A stretch of 64,000 bases of DNA from an uncultured Blautia sp. (GTDB lineage Bacteria > Bacillota > Clostridia > Lachnospirales > Lachnospiraceae). Where the stretch lies: assembly GCA_934364795.1 (NCBI GenBank), contig CAKRMK010000014.1, forward strand, positions 10,773 through 74,772, given 5' to 3'. The translations under genes and the position numbers were made by a program. Positions 1-8,579 of the stretch are shown here, piece by piece (within the stretch, counting starts at the first letter, position 1; each line of letters opens with the position of its first letter). Under the pieces are notes generated by a model, which made no database searches, was not told the origin of the DNA, and worked only from the letters and a program-made list of their open reading frames with translations.

Positions 1-868
1 AAGTGCTGTTTAAATTCTGAAGAAGAATATCCTTTGGTGCTGCAACTGCGGAAATAAGTCCAAGCTGTCCAAGTGGCTGGGACGCCATAAAGTAATCCTG
101 ATCATGGAAAGTCTGTTCTTTAAACAAAACAGAGTTTTTTTCGGAAAGCAGGTCCGGATAAAGGGCCTGCAGTTCCTCTCCTGAAAAAAGAGAATTGGAG
201 CTAAGGGAAAAATCTCTGTTAAAAAGCATGATAAACCAGGAGGAATCAATGGTTTTGGTACAATATTCGATCCATTTTCTGGCATTGATGTTGATCACTA
301 TCATTCCGATACGATTTCCAGAACTGCTGCTGTACAGGTTACGGGCAAAATACATGTTCTGCTCATGAAGAGGAGAGGTGTAACACATCAGACGAGGCTG
401 CGAGCTGTCAATGGTATCTTTCAGAAAACTGGATATATCCTCTACATTTTCAAGAATGCCGGAAGTATATGTATGATAAATTGTGTCATGATTGTTATAA
501 ATATAAATGGAATCTGTAAAATTTTTCTCTGAAAGAGCAGAACTGTTATAAATATAAGACATCTGTCTTTCTACAGAAAAAGGATAATTATTTCCGTTTC
601 CAGGATTTTCCAAAGCATCCTGAATGACCTCATTTGACATAAAAAGTGGAATAATAGAATCAATTGTTTCTACCTGTTCCTGTATGGTATCATTTACCTG
701 ATTCAGTTCCCGGACAATAGAATCACGGGATGTTTTTCTTAATATAGAAGATGTTTTGATATAATAAAATCCCACTGAAAATAACAGAACCAGTGCAACA
801 ATAATGGTAATGGTAACTGTGATGAAAAATCTGAGGGAGGGATATTTTTTTCGGGAAAGTCTGTTCAA
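1..868 (-). CDS. Sensor histidine kinase, N-terminal part (cut by window edge)
   Basis: The frame is open for 289 codons from a TTG at 868-866 to the window start, so only the sensor half is present. An AGGAGG site lies 9 bases before the TTG, and no good ATG is available, which is why TTG is chosen. The protein starts with a basic stretch and one membrane helix (about residues 13-33) and continues as a long extracytoplasmic domain, the layout of YesM/LytS-type kinases that sense sugars. It is divergent from the sugar ABC operon starting at 1163, which it probably controls with a response regulator outside the window. The kinase domain is not visible, so the family call rests on layout and context. 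Confidence 0.75.
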   Translation of the reverse strand, partial: MNRLSRKKYPSLRFFITVTITIIVALVLLFSVGFYYIKTSSILRKTSRDSIVRELNQVNDTIQEQVETIDSIIPLFMSNEVIQDALENPGNGNNYPFSVERQMSYIYNSSALSEKNFTDSIYIYNNHDTIYHTYTSGILENVEDISSFLKDTIDSSQPRLMCYTSPLHEQNMYFARNLYSSSSGNRIGMIVININARKWIEYCTKTIDSSWFIMLFNRDFSLSSNSLFSGEELQALYPDLLSEKNSVLFKEQTFHDQDYFMASQPLGQLGLISAVAAPKDILLQNLNST

Positions 869-1101
869 AGGGGAAAACCTCCTGTTAATGCTTTATTTCT
901 TTTAATAAATCTGAAAAAATAACAGTTATTTCTTTCATATTATCCCACATTTGAAAATGTACATCAATTGGATTTAGGGGAATGTCATATTTTTTAAAGA
1001 AAAGCACAAAATTTTTAAATCCACAGGGAGGCTTTATAAAAATGACAGAAATACAGGGAAAAATATGCGGAAATTTTCAAGGAACAGAACAAGGTCTTTT
1101 A

Positions 1102-1130
1102 TTAAAAAATGCTTTGAGATCAGATATAAT
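1102..1130 (+). promoter_or_regulatory. Sigma-A promoter of the GH65 sugar operon
   Basis: TTAAAA, a 17-base spacer and a perfect TATAAT lie 33 bases before the binding-protein start. The rest of the 294-base divergent gap (869-1162) holds AT-rich sequence and no gene I can support; operator sites for the response regulator are expected here but I cannot point to one. Confidence 0.65.
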
Positions 1131-1162
1131 ACACTCATCAACCAAAACAAGGGAGGAACGTT

Positions 1163-2470
1163 ATGAAACGGAAAATGATTTCAAAAATAATTGCAGCAGC
1201 ACTGATTGGAACGATGTGTGCAGGGATGGCTACTACTGTAATGGCTGCAGATGATGAAAAAGTAACTTTAAGTGTGATCAACTATCACGTAGGAACTGAT
1301 TATGCGGCTGAATATTATTCCTATCTGTTTGAGGCATTCCAGCAGACAGAGGAAGGCAAAAATGTGGAATTCAGCTTTGAGGAAATTCCGACAACAGATG
1401 CATTTAACCAGAAAATCAAACTTCTGATCTCCAGCGGAGATCTTCCGGATATTGTATTCAACGGTGGAAACAACATCATTGAGCTGGCTGCAAAATCTGG
1501 AAAAGTAGCAGACCTGACACCTTATTTAGATGCAGATCCAGAATGGAAAGCTTTGTTTGATGATACCTCTTTAGAGTTTAATACAGTTGACGGTAAGGTT
1601 TATGGTATTCCGGTTTCCAAGGAAATTTCCTATATTTATTACAATAAAGACCTGTTTGAGCAGGCTGGAATTGAAGCACCGGAAGTTGCATATGCAACAT
1701 GGGATGAATTCTTTGAAGCATGCGATAAATTAAAAGAAGCTGGAATCACACCTCTTGGAATGGACAGTGCAGATTCAGGCTGGCTGACAAACCTTTGGAT
1801 GAGTGCTCTTATCGGAACAAATGGTGAGGCTGGAAATGAGTGGATGAACACCATGTATCCTACTGATTACAATACACCAGAGGTAATTTCAGCAGCAGAG
1901 AATATTCAGAAAATGTTCCAGAATTACACAACTCCTGATGCGGTAGGCGGAAAATATGACCCGATGGCAACTCACTTCTTCAATGGGGAAGTTGCAATGT
2001 TCCCTAACGGACCGTGGATGATCCCGGATTTCTCTGAAACAGAAAAAGCACCGGAAGGTTTCTATGACAAAGTTGGCGTTATGCTTCTTCCGGGAAACGG
2101 AATGGAAATGGTTCCTACACCTGGTGATATGGTAGGCGCTACAGATCCTGCAAAGATTGAAGCAGCTGTTGCATTCCTGAAATTCGAGACAACACCTGAA
2201 AATCAGATCAAGGCACTGGAAATGACAGGTTTACAGCCGGTATCTGCTAATCTTGAGATTCCGGAGACACTTTCTGAAAGCGATCCTCTGATGGCGGAAG
2301 TTCTGGAACTTCAGGGAAAAGCAGATGTGACCTACGGACAGAATCAGGCATACTGGTATCAGAATACAATTGATACTTTCTCAACAGAGCTTCCAGAGCT
2401 GGCTTACGGCAACATTACAGCAGAAGAATTCTGTACAAAACTGTCAGAAGCAGCAGCTAAAAATGAGTAA
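1163..2470 (+). CDS. Extracellular sugar-binding protein of ABC transporter
   Basis: A 435-residue family 1 extracellular solute-binding protein that captures a sugar outside the cell for the two permeases that follow. The N-terminus is a secretion signal (KRK, hydrophobic stretch, then VMA before ADDE), which suits signal peptidase I. There is no lipobox: the only early Cys (residue 19) is preceded by Gly-Thr-Met. The start has GGGAGG 7 bases upstream. Typical features of the family are visible, including an early SSGDLPDIVF segment and IYYNKDLFEQAGI. The downstream phosphorylase suggests an alpha-linked glucose disaccharide or oligosaccharide as ligand (inference). Confidence 0.9.
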   Translation: MKRKMISKIIAAALIGTMCAGMATTVMAADDEKVTLSVINYHVGTDYAAEYYSYLFEAFQQTEEGKNVEFSFEEIPTTDAFNQKIKLLISSGDLPDIVFNGGNNIIELAAKSGKVADLTPYLDADPEWKALFDDTSLEFNTVDGKVYGIPVSKEISYIYYNKDLFEQAGIEAPEVAYATWDEFFEACDKLKEAGITPLGMDSADSGWLTNLWMSALIGTNGEAGNEWMNTMYPTDYNTPEVISAAENIQKMFQNYTTPDAVGGKYDPMATHFFNGEVAMFPNGPWMIPDFSETEKAPEGFYDKVGVMLLPGNGMEMVPTPGDMVGATDPAKIEAAVAFLKFETTPENQIKALEMTGLQPVSANLEIPETLSESDPLMAEVLELQGKADVTYGQNQAYWYQNTIDTFSTELPELAYGNITAEEFCTKLSEAAAKNE

Positions 2471-2496
2471 ATAATAAAAACGGCAATTATGTAAGA

Positions 2497-2556
2497 TGCC
2501 TGTCACCGGCAAGGAGAGCTTTTTTACAGGCTCTGGCATAGGCCTGGTGACAGGCA
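2497..2556 (+). terminator. Hairpin between binding protein and permease genes
   Basis: TGCCTGTCACC (2497-2507) pairs perfectly with GGTGACAGGCA (2546-2556), with a smaller inner AGAGC/GCTCT stem, followed by GTTTTTAT. It probably acts as a leaky terminator or mRNA-stabilising end that keeps the binding protein in excess over the permeases. Confidence 0.7.
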
Positions 2557-2590
2557 GTTTTTATGCCAATTACAAGTAAGGGGAAAAAGA

Positions 2591-3469
2591 ATGAATACCA
2601 AAAACAAAAAAATCTGGATTTTCCTGTTTACCATTCCCTGTATGATTTTATTTGCACTGGTATACGCAGCTCCGATCATTACAGTTTTTTACACATCTCT
2701 GTGTGATTATTCTGCATTTTCAGCACCTGCATTTCAGGGAATCAAGAACTTTATCACCATATTCAGCGATAATGATTTTATCTGCTCTATTAAAAACACT
2801 CTGGTCTGGGTACTGCTGCAATCTACTTTGCATGTAGGGGTTGGTCTTGCTATGGCTCTGGTACTTCGAAGAAAGCCGAAAGGATGGAAAATTGCAAGAA
2901 CTGCTTATATGATTCCAAATATTATTCCAACAGCTGCAACAGGCGTTATGTTTACCTTGCTTTTAAATCCTATGTTCGGAATTGTAAAGCCTTTTCTTGA
3001 TTTCCTTGGAGTTAATTATGCAATGGTTCCAAACCTGTTTGGAAATTCCAGATATGCATTCTGGACTGTTACAGCAACCTGGATTTTTTATTCCGGATTT
3101 AATACCATTATCTTTCTGGCTGAAATGGGAGCTGTGGATAAAGAAATTTATGAGGCTGCTTCCATTGACGGTGCAACACCCTGGCAGGCAGACCGCTATA
3201 TTACCCTGCCGCTGATGCGAAATGTATGTGGAACTTGCGTTACACTGGCAAGTGTTGCAATGGTATCCCAGTTTGACATCATTTATATGACAACAAAAGG
3301 CGGTCCCGGAACTTCTACTTTGAATCTGCCTATTTATCTGTATAAAGCGGCAACTCTGGAAAATAATTATGGAAAAGCAAATGCGGTGGGTGTAGTCCAG
3401 ATCATTATTGGAATTACGCTGGTTATTTTGATAAAAGGTCTGTTCCGTGAGAAAAAGGAGGCGGCATAA
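2591..3469 (+). CDS. ABC sugar permease, MalF/UgpA-like
   Basis: A 292-residue inner-membrane permease of the carbohydrate ABC class 1 family, with about six membrane helices and an N-terminal basic NTKNKK before the first helix. The cytoplasmic EAA loop that docks the ATPase is seen as EAASIDGATPWQADRYITLP. It follows the binding-protein gene and its stop overlaps the start of the next permease by one base (TAATG), so the two are translationally coupled and should form the heterodimeric channel. No ATPase gene is in the cluster, so a shared MsmK-type ATPase elsewhere is likely. Confidence 0.92.
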   Translation: MNTKNKKIWIFLFTIPCMILFALVYAAPIITVFYTSLCDYSAFSAPAFQGIKNFITIFSDNDFICSIKNTLVWVLLQSTLHVGVGLAMALVLRRKPKGWKIARTAYMIPNIIPTAATGVMFTLLLNPMFGIVKPFLDFLGVNYAMVPNLFGNSRYAFWTVTATWIFYSGFNTIIFLAEMGAVDKEIYEAASIDGATPWQADRYITLPLMRNVCGTCVTLASVAMVSQFDIIYMTTKGGPGTSTLNLPIYLYKAATLENNYGKANAVGVVQIIIGITLVILIKGLFREKKEAA

Positions 3470-4311
3470 TGAGAAAAACAAGCAAAGTAAAAAATGGGAT
3501 CGCATCCTTTTTCAAGTACTTTTTTATGATACTGTTGATTTTTATTTCACTTGCACCTATTATCTGGGCATTCTTAAGTTCTTTTAAATCTTATGCGGAG
3601 ATCAACTCATCTGCTTTGTCACTGCCGTCCAGATTCAGTCTGGATAATTATAAGGCGGCCCTGCAGTATGCGCCAATTCTGAAATATTTTATGAACAGTG
3701 TGATCATTGTTGGCATCAGTGTTCTTGTGACAGTAGCTCTGGTGGCAATGTGCGCTTATGTGATCTCAAGATTTGAGTTCAAAATGAAAACCCTGATCGT
3801 GCTTTTGATTTCTGCTTCCCTGATGCTTCCGGCACAGGCAATTTCCCAGCCTTTGTTTGCAATTTTTCAGAAACTGGGGATTTTTGACACAAAGCTTGGA
3901 CTGATCATTGTGTATTCTGCAATGGGAATTCCAATGTCATTTTTTGTTATGGTAAGCTATTATAAAACCATTTCTACAGCATTGGAAGAATCGGCTTATA
4001 TTGATGGTGCAACTTTTATCCAGACATTTTTACATATTATTTTGCCGCTTGCAAAGCCTGGTCTGGTGACTATTGCCATGATCCAGTTTATCAATATCTG
4101 GAATGAATTTTATTTTGCGCTTATGCTTACAAGCGGTGACCGTGCAAGAACGGTTCCCATTGCCTTGAATTACTATATGGGAACTTTTGCAAACAATTAT
4201 TCTGCACTGTTTGCAGCAGTTGTCATGACAGTATTGCCTACAATTGTTTTATTTATTCTTCTGCAAAGACAGGTCATGGAAAGTCTTACAGCAGGAGCAG
4301 TGAAAGGATGA
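3469..4311 (+). CDS. ABC sugar permease, MalG/UgpE-like
   Basis: A 280-residue partner permease with about six membrane helices and an EAA loop, EESAYIDGATFIQTFLHIIL, near residue 170. The C-terminus QVMESLTAGAVKG is the usual ending of MalG-type subunits. Its start overlaps the stop of the previous permease and its own stop is four bases before the GH65 start, consistent with one transcript. It forms the second half of the membrane channel. Confidence 0.92.
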   Translation: MRKTSKVKNGIASFFKYFFMILLIFISLAPIIWAFLSSFKSYAEINSSALSLPSRFSLDNYKAALQYAPILKYFMNSVIIVGISVLVTVALVAMCAYVISRFEFKMKTLIVLLISASLMLPAQAISQPLFAIFQKLGIFDTKLGLIIVYSAMGIPMSFFVMVSYYKTISTALEESAYIDGATFIQTFLHIILPLAKPGLVTIAMIQFINIWNEFYFALMLTSGDRARTVPIALNYYMGTFANNYSALFAAVVMTVLPTIVLFILLQRQVMESLTAGAVKG

Positions 4312-4315
4312 GAAT

Positions 4316-6682
4316 ATGGATATCAATAAAAAACCAATTTACCCGGTAGAAGCCTGGGATATTACAGAAACCGCATTTTCTATGGAAACCAATTATCGAA
4401 ATGAAACAACGTTTGCATTGTCAAACGGATATATTGGAACCAGAGGAACTTTTGAAGAAGGATATGATTTTTCGGTTGATGAAGGGCTGGAGGGTAATTT
4501 TATCAATGGATTTTATGAAAGTGTGGACATTCCTTATGGAGAGTGGAATTTTGGATTTCCTACCAAAAGCCAGTCACTTCTGAATTTGCCGGATCTGAAA
4601 AAAACAGAAATTTATGCGGATGGTGAACTGTTTGATATGAGGACAGGAAAGGTGGAAGGGTACAGCCGTGTACTTCATATGAAAGACGGTTATGTTGAAA
4701 GAAAGCTGATCTGGACTTCTCCTTCTGGAAAAAAACTGAAACTGGTTATGAAGCGTTTTGTTTCTCTGGCACATAAAAACCGCATGTATCAGCAGATCCA
4801 GATTACACCTGAGAATTTTTCAGGGGAAATTAAGATTCACTCTTATTTAAACGGCAATGTGGAGAATCATACAAGAAAAACAAACCCTCTGATCGGATAT
4901 GGTCCTTTTGGCAGCAGGCTTCATATGGAAAAACTTCTGGCTGATGACGGGGTACTGTACTATGAGGGCACTACTTTGCAAAGTGGCATGACTGTGGGAT
5001 GTGGCAGCAGATACAATATCAAGATGTCAGAGCAGGGAAATGTGCCGGAAGTTGTAACTGTTTTTGCAGCTGATAAAGAAGAAATCCAGGCTGTTTGCGA
5101 GAGTACGGTGGAAGCAGGAGAAAATACAACTGTTACATATGAAAAATTTATTGTTTATACGTCCAGTCAGGACTTGGAAGCCGGGAAAATGGAAACTTTT
5201 GCAAGAGAAGAGCTTGAAACAGCTGCAAATGAGGGCTGGCAGGTGGAATTTCAGAGACATTGTGAAAAGGCTCACGATTTCTGGGATGTGTCAGATGTAA
5301 AGATCTATGATGATGAAGCACTTCAGCAGGGAATCCGTTTCAATCTGTTTCATATTATGCAGTCTGCAGGAAGAGATGGACGCACTGGAATGGGTGCAAA
5401 AGGACTTTCCGGAGAGGGCTATGAAGGACATTATTTCTGGGATACAGAGATGTATGTTCTGCCTGTATTTATTTATACTGCGCCAGAGCTTGCAAAAAAG
5501 CTTCTGGAATACCGGTTCAGGACACTGGATCAGGCAAGGGATCGGGCAAAGGTTCTGGGACATCCAAAGGGAGCGCTGTATCCGTGGCGTACCATTAACG
5601 GAGAGGAAGCTTCTACTTATTTTCCACTTGGAACAGCACAGTATCATATTAATGCAGATATTGCATATGCATTCTGGCTGTATGTAAGTGTTACCGGGGA
5701 TATGGAATTTTTCCGGGATATGGCAGCAGAAGTGCTTGTGGAAACTGCAAGAGTATGGGCAGATGTTGGATATTTTGCAGAGTGTAAGGGAGGAAAATAT
5801 TGCATTTGTGCAGTGACGGGACCAGATGAATACAATGCCGTTACAGATAACAATTTCTATACAAATCTCATGGGAAGGGAAAATATCCGCTATGCGCTGA
5901 AGACTCTGGAAATGCTGAAAGATATGGGAAATGGCGTATATGAAGAGTTTGTTTCCAGAATGGGAATTACAGAGGAAGAGACAGCATATTGGGAAAAAAT
6001 TGTGGAGAATATGTATTTTCCATATGACGAAAATCGCCAGGTATATGCTCTGGATGACCGGTTTATGATGCTTCGTCCCTGGGATGATTCCAGAATTCCA
6101 CCGGAAAAAAGACATCTGCTTTATGAGAATTATCATCCCTTATTTGTTTACAGACAGAGAATGTGTAAACAGGCAGATGCAATCTTTGCGTTGTATCTTC
6201 ACAGCAATCTGTTTACAAAAGAAGAGCTGAGACGAAATTATGATTTTTACCAGGAAGTAACTTTGCATCATTCTTCCCTTTCTAACTGCGTGTTTGGAAT
6301 GCTGGCATGTCAGATCGGATATTATGAGGAAGCATATGAGTATTTTTCTCAGTCAGCAAGAATGGATCTGGATGATTATCATGATAATTTCTATGCTGGA
6401 ATCCATGCTGCAAATATGGGAGGAACATGGCTGGCAATTGTTAATGGTTTTGCTGGAGTCAGGGTTAATGGTGGAGAACTGGAGCTTCATCCTTTTGTTC
6501 CGAAGCAGTGGAAGGGAATGCAGTTTCATATTCTGTACAGGGGAAGAAAACTGAAAATACAGCTTTCTCATGAAAAAACAAGAGTGGAGCTTGTGTCAGG
6601 AGATGCAGTTTCTCTGTGGATAAATGAGAAGGAAGTTCATCTTGATGGGGGAAAGGAAACGGTTTATGAAGAAGAAATATAA
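4316..6682 (+). CDS. Glycoside hydrolase family 65 disaccharide phosphorylase
   Basis: A 788-residue GH65 protein, the usual length of maltose, trehalose, kojibiose and nigerose phosphorylases. These enzymes split an alpha-glucoside with phosphate into beta-glucose 1-phosphate and a released sugar, in the cytoplasm. The catalytic Glu is seen in VTGPDEYNAVTDNN (Glu about residue 505), with the GHYFWDTEMYVLP segment of the (alpha/alpha)6 barrel before it and HHSSLSNC, in the region of the phosphate-binding loop, after it. The exact substrate cannot be read from the sequence. It sits directly behind the sugar permeases and overlaps the HAD gene by 17 bases. A loading site AAGGATGAG precedes the ATG. 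Confidence 0.92.
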   Translation: MDINKKPIYPVEAWDITETAFSMETNYRNETTFALSNGYIGTRGTFEEGYDFSVDEGLEGNFINGFYESVDIPYGEWNFGFPTKSQSLLNLPDLKKTEIYADGELFDMRTGKVEGYSRVLHMKDGYVERKLIWTSPSGKKLKLVMKRFVSLAHKNRMYQQIQITPENFSGEIKIHSYLNGNVENHTRKTNPLIGYGPFGSRLHMEKLLADDGVLYYEGTTLQSGMTVGCGSRYNIKMSEQGNVPEVVTVFAADKEEIQAVCESTVEAGENTTVTYEKFIVYTSSQDLEAGKMETFAREELETAANEGWQVEFQRHCEKAHDFWDVSDVKIYDDEALQQGIRFNLFHIMQSAGRDGRTGMGAKGLSGEGYEGHYFWDTEMYVLPVFIYTAPELAKKLLEYRFRTLDQARDRAKVLGHPKGALYPWRTINGEEASTYFPLGTAQYHINADIAYAFWLYVSVTGDMEFFRDMAAEVLVETARVWADVGYFAECKGGKYCICAVTGPDEYNAVTDNNFYTNLMGRENIRYALKTLEMLKDMGNGVYEEFVSRMGITEEETAYWEKIVENMYFPYDENRQVYALDDRFMMLRPWDDSRIPPEKRHLLYENYHPLFVYRQRMCKQADAIFALYLHSNLFTKEELRRNYDFYQEVTLHHSSLSNCVFGMLACQIGYYEEAYEYFSQSARMDLDDYHDNFYAGIHAANMGGTWLAIVNGFAGVRVNGGELELHPFVPKQWKGMQFHILYRGRKLKIQLSHEKTRVELVSGDAVSLWINEKEVHLDGGKETVYEEEI

Positions 6683-7538
6683 AGCTATCTTTTTTGACTG
6701 GGACGGTACAGCGGTTCTTAGCAGAAAGGCTCCGGTTGAGGAAATTGTTCAGGCAATGGCGCCTCTTCTTGATCAGAAGGTGAATCTGGTGATTGTAAGC
6801 GGAACCACTATTGAAAATATAGCTGGTGGAAAGCTGGCAGAGTATTTTACAAAGGAGCAGTTAAAGTATCTGTATCTGGGACTTGGCCGGGGAGCTTTTA
6901 ATTACAGATATGATAACGGACAGGAGCTGGTTTTCTCTCATATGCTTCCGGATCAGAAACTGTTGGGAGATATTCACAGGATTTGTTTTGAAATTCATAT
7001 GGAGCTTCTGGAACGGTATGGTCTGAATACAGATATTGTTTTTTCCAGACCAAATTACTGTAAAATTGATCTGATGGTGGAAAATCAGAGAGGGGACAAT
7101 CTGTTTATGCAGGAAAATGAGCTGGATATGTTAAAGGATTGTCTGAAAAAACATGGTGTTGCCGGAGGGCTTCAGGGACTTCTGGACATTTCTGTGGCAG
7201 CAGGAGAAAAGTATGGTGTTGAGGTAAAGCCTACCTGTGATGCAAAATATCTGGAGGTGGGAATTTCCAGCAAAAGTGACAATGTGGATCATATTCTGGA
7301 GTACCTGCAGAAGGAGCAAAAAATCAGTGCTTCTGACTGTAGCTTCTGGGGGGATGAATATGTGGGAATTGAGGAAGGAATTTTTGGAAGCGACAGTTTT
7401 ATGAAAACAAAAGAAACGGAGGCTGGGGATTTCTTTGATGTATCAGAGGTTCCTGGAAAACGGCCGGATGGTGTGAAGATGCTTGGGGGCGGCGTTGATA
7501 GGTTTCTGGAGTTCTTGAGGAAACAGGCTGAAAATTAG
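6666..7538 (+). CDS. HAD-superfamily hydrolase
   Basis: A 290-residue HAD phosphatase. The nucleophile motif is FFDWDGTAVL near the N-terminus, motif II is VIVSGTT, and motif IV looks like GDEYVGIEEGIFGSD. The ATG at 6666 is chosen because GGGGGAAAGG lies just before it; a start at 6624 would add 14 residues with no ribosome site. GH65 loci usually carry a beta-phosphoglucomutase here (small HAD with DxDGV), but this protein is longer and has a Cof/IIB-like layout, so it may instead dephosphorylate a sugar phosphate. Its role is inferred from position only. Confidence 0.8.
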   Translation: MKKKYKAIFFDWDGTAVLSRKAPVEEIVQAMAPLLDQKVNLVIVSGTTIENIAGGKLAEYFTKEQLKYLYLGLGRGAFNYRYDNGQELVFSHMLPDQKLLGDIHRICFEIHMELLERYGLNTDIVFSRPNYCKIDLMVENQRGDNLFMQENELDMLKDCLKKHGVAGGLQGLLDISVAAGEKYGVEVKPTCDAKYLEVGISSKSDNVDHILEYLQKEQKISASDCSFWGDEYVGIEEGIFGSDSFMKTKETEAGDFFDVSEVPGKRPDGVKMLGGGVDRFLEFLRKQAEN

Positions 7539-7544
7539 AGGCTG

Positions 7545-7640
7545 TTTTTTATCTTCCACAAAATATGATGCATATATGATACATATCTTGCAGAAAGTCT
7601 TTGGAGAGCCGTTTTAGAGCTTTTGGGGAGTCTATAAGCT
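7545..7640 (-). repeat. Degenerate copy of the palindromic repeat family
   Basis: On the minus strand this stretch reads CTTTCTGCAAGATATG and further on TTTTGTGGAAGAT, matching the ends of the intact repeat at 37588-37753 with insertions between. It fills part of the gap between the HAD gene and queT. Confidence 0.4.
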
Positions 7641-7723
7641 TGTTTCAAAACACGCTTTGGAGAGATATATTCTGTAGTTACAGGAAGGATTATTATAAAG
7701 AAAAAGAAAGAAAAAAGAAAGGA

Positions 7724-7759
7724 AAATGCCATGGCACCGAAAAACGAACCATGGCATTT
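7724..7759. terminator. Bidirectional terminator between convergent genes
   Basis: AAATGCCATGG (7724-7734) and CCATGGCATTT (7749-7759) form a perfect 11-bp stem, with a T-run on the plus side and an A-run on the other side, serving both the sugar operon and queT. Confidence 0.9.
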
Positions 7760-7773
7760 CTTTTTTGTTAAAT

Positions 7774-8280
7774 TTATTTCGCAGAAGCCTGTCTGCCAAA
7801 AATTGTACCTTTGTATTTGGTAAGTGCAGTGAGAAGCACCATTCCAAAGATTCCGCAGGAAATCACTTCACCGGCGCCTACAGTAAGCATCATAAGCGGG
7901 ATGGGAAGATTGACGGAATATCCGTAACGCAGTACGAATGGAACCAGAACTGCGTTGGCAACAATAGGCGGTACCGGTGCAAGCCATTTGCTGCTGTTGC
8001 GAAGCTTATAGGTGAATACAGCTCCGATAAGGGTAGCAATGCTTCCAAATGCAATATCCAGAGGAATTGCTCCGCCAAGCAAATTGGCAAGGATACAGCC
8101 TACGAAAAGGCCTGGGATGGCAGCTGGTGTGAAAAATGGAAGGATGGTCAGGGCTTCGGAAATCCGGACCTGAATCTCTCCATAGCTAAAAGGTGCGAAC
8201 ACCAGTGTCAGTACAACATAGACAGCTGCAATCAGTGCTGCCTGTACAAGGAACAGGGTACTTTTGTTTTTCATATTCAT
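7774..8280 (-). CDS. queT: Queuosine precursor transporter QueT
   Basis: A 168-residue, very hydrophobic protein with about five membrane helices that matches the QueT family (DUF988), including the conserved segment YGEIQVRISEALTILPFF. QueT is the substrate-binding S component of an energy-coupling-factor importer for queuosine precursors such as preQ1; it needs the shared EcfA/A'/T module, which is not in this window. A GGAGAC site lies before the ATG. The 5' leader carries a preQ1-I-like aptamer whose tail runs into this ribosome site, which supports the assignment independently. Confidence 0.9.
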   Translation of the reverse strand: MNMKNKSTLFLVQAALIAAVYVVLTLVFAPFSYGEIQVRISEALTILPFFTPAAIPGLFVGCILANLLGGAIPLDIAFGSIATLIGAVFTYKLRNSSKWLAPVPPIVANAVLVPFVLRYGYSVNLPIPLMMLTVGAGEVISCGIFGMVLLTALTKYKGTIFGRQASAK

Positions 8281-8284
8281 TTGT

Positions 8285-8327
8285 CTCCTTTAGTTTTGTT
8301 TTACGAGTGGAAGGTCACGAACACTCG
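8285..8327 (-). promoter_or_regulatory. preQ1-I-like riboswitch overlapping the queT ribosome site
   Basis: Read on the minus strand, a CGAGTG/CACTCG stem encloses a TTCGTGACC loop and is followed by the A-rich tail AAAACAAAACTAAAGGAG. This is the layout of the preQ1-I pseudoknot (short stem, C-rich loop, A-rich tail). The loop CCTT can pair with the AAGG of the Shine-Dalgarno sequence, implying translational repression when preQ1 is bound. Confidence 0.7.
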
Positions 8328-8437
8328 ATTCATTTTGCGCCGGGAATCGGCGGAAAAGCCGCTTAAGACCTTATTTTTCCGGGCTTTTCAACGGGCATGA
8401 GTATAGCACATTTGGGAGAGGAATGCAAGGGGAAATG
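8292..8437. repeat. Left copy of 146-bp direct repeat (queT leader)
   Basis: Bases 8292-8437 match 26598-26743 in the same orientation with about 8 to 10 mismatches. The block contains the queT promoter, the structured leader and the aptamer, and stops just before the ribosome site. It marks the left edge of the mobile element. Confidence 0.85.
8400..8428 (-). promoter_or_regulatory. queT promoter
   Basis: On the minus strand TTGCAT, a 17-base spacer and an extended TGCTATACT form a good sigma-A promoter, giving a leader of roughly 115 bases before the start codon. The same promoter is present in the right repeat copy. Confidence 0.75.
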
Positions 8438-8443
8438 TGGTCG

Positions 8444-8467
8444 TACCCCATTTGTACCCCATTTTGC
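8444..8467 (+). repeat. Sub-terminal repeat, left (integrase site candidate)
   Basis: Two tandem TACCCCATTT units (8444-8453 and 8455-8464). The same double unit occurs at 26474-26497 right after the integrase stop and again at 38545-38568 after the integrase fragment, so it is tied to this integrase as a core or arm-binding site. Confidence 0.6.
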
Positions 8468-8505
8468 ATAAGAGGTTGATTTATAGTAACGATAATATGA
8501 AAAAG

Positions 8506-8534
8506 CTTCCGGTTCTCACAACAAGGACTGGAAG
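8506..8534. terminator. Terminator of the Xre gene
   Basis: CTTCCGGTTC pairs with GACTGGAAG (one bulge and a G-T pair), flanked by CTTTTTC on the minus strand and TTTTTTT on the plus strand. It closes the Xre gene at 8580. Confidence 0.6.
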
Positions 8535-8579
8535 TTTTTTTGAGTATATATTATTAAATCGAACGTTGAAATACGCATT

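Noticed and set aside
982..1254. A 90-codon frame overlapping the promoter and start of the binding-protein gene
   Set aside because: It contains the -10 box and ribosome site of the real gene and reads its signal peptide out of frame.
5291..6136. A 281-codon open frame on the minus strand inside the GH65 gene
   Set aside because: It is antisense to a well-supported enzyme gene, has no ribosome site and an unnatural composition; it is a shadow frame.
8280..8470. tRNA gene as the integration target
   Set aside because: I looked for a cloverleaf or tRNA 3' end at both element ends and saw none; the shared sequence is the queT leader.
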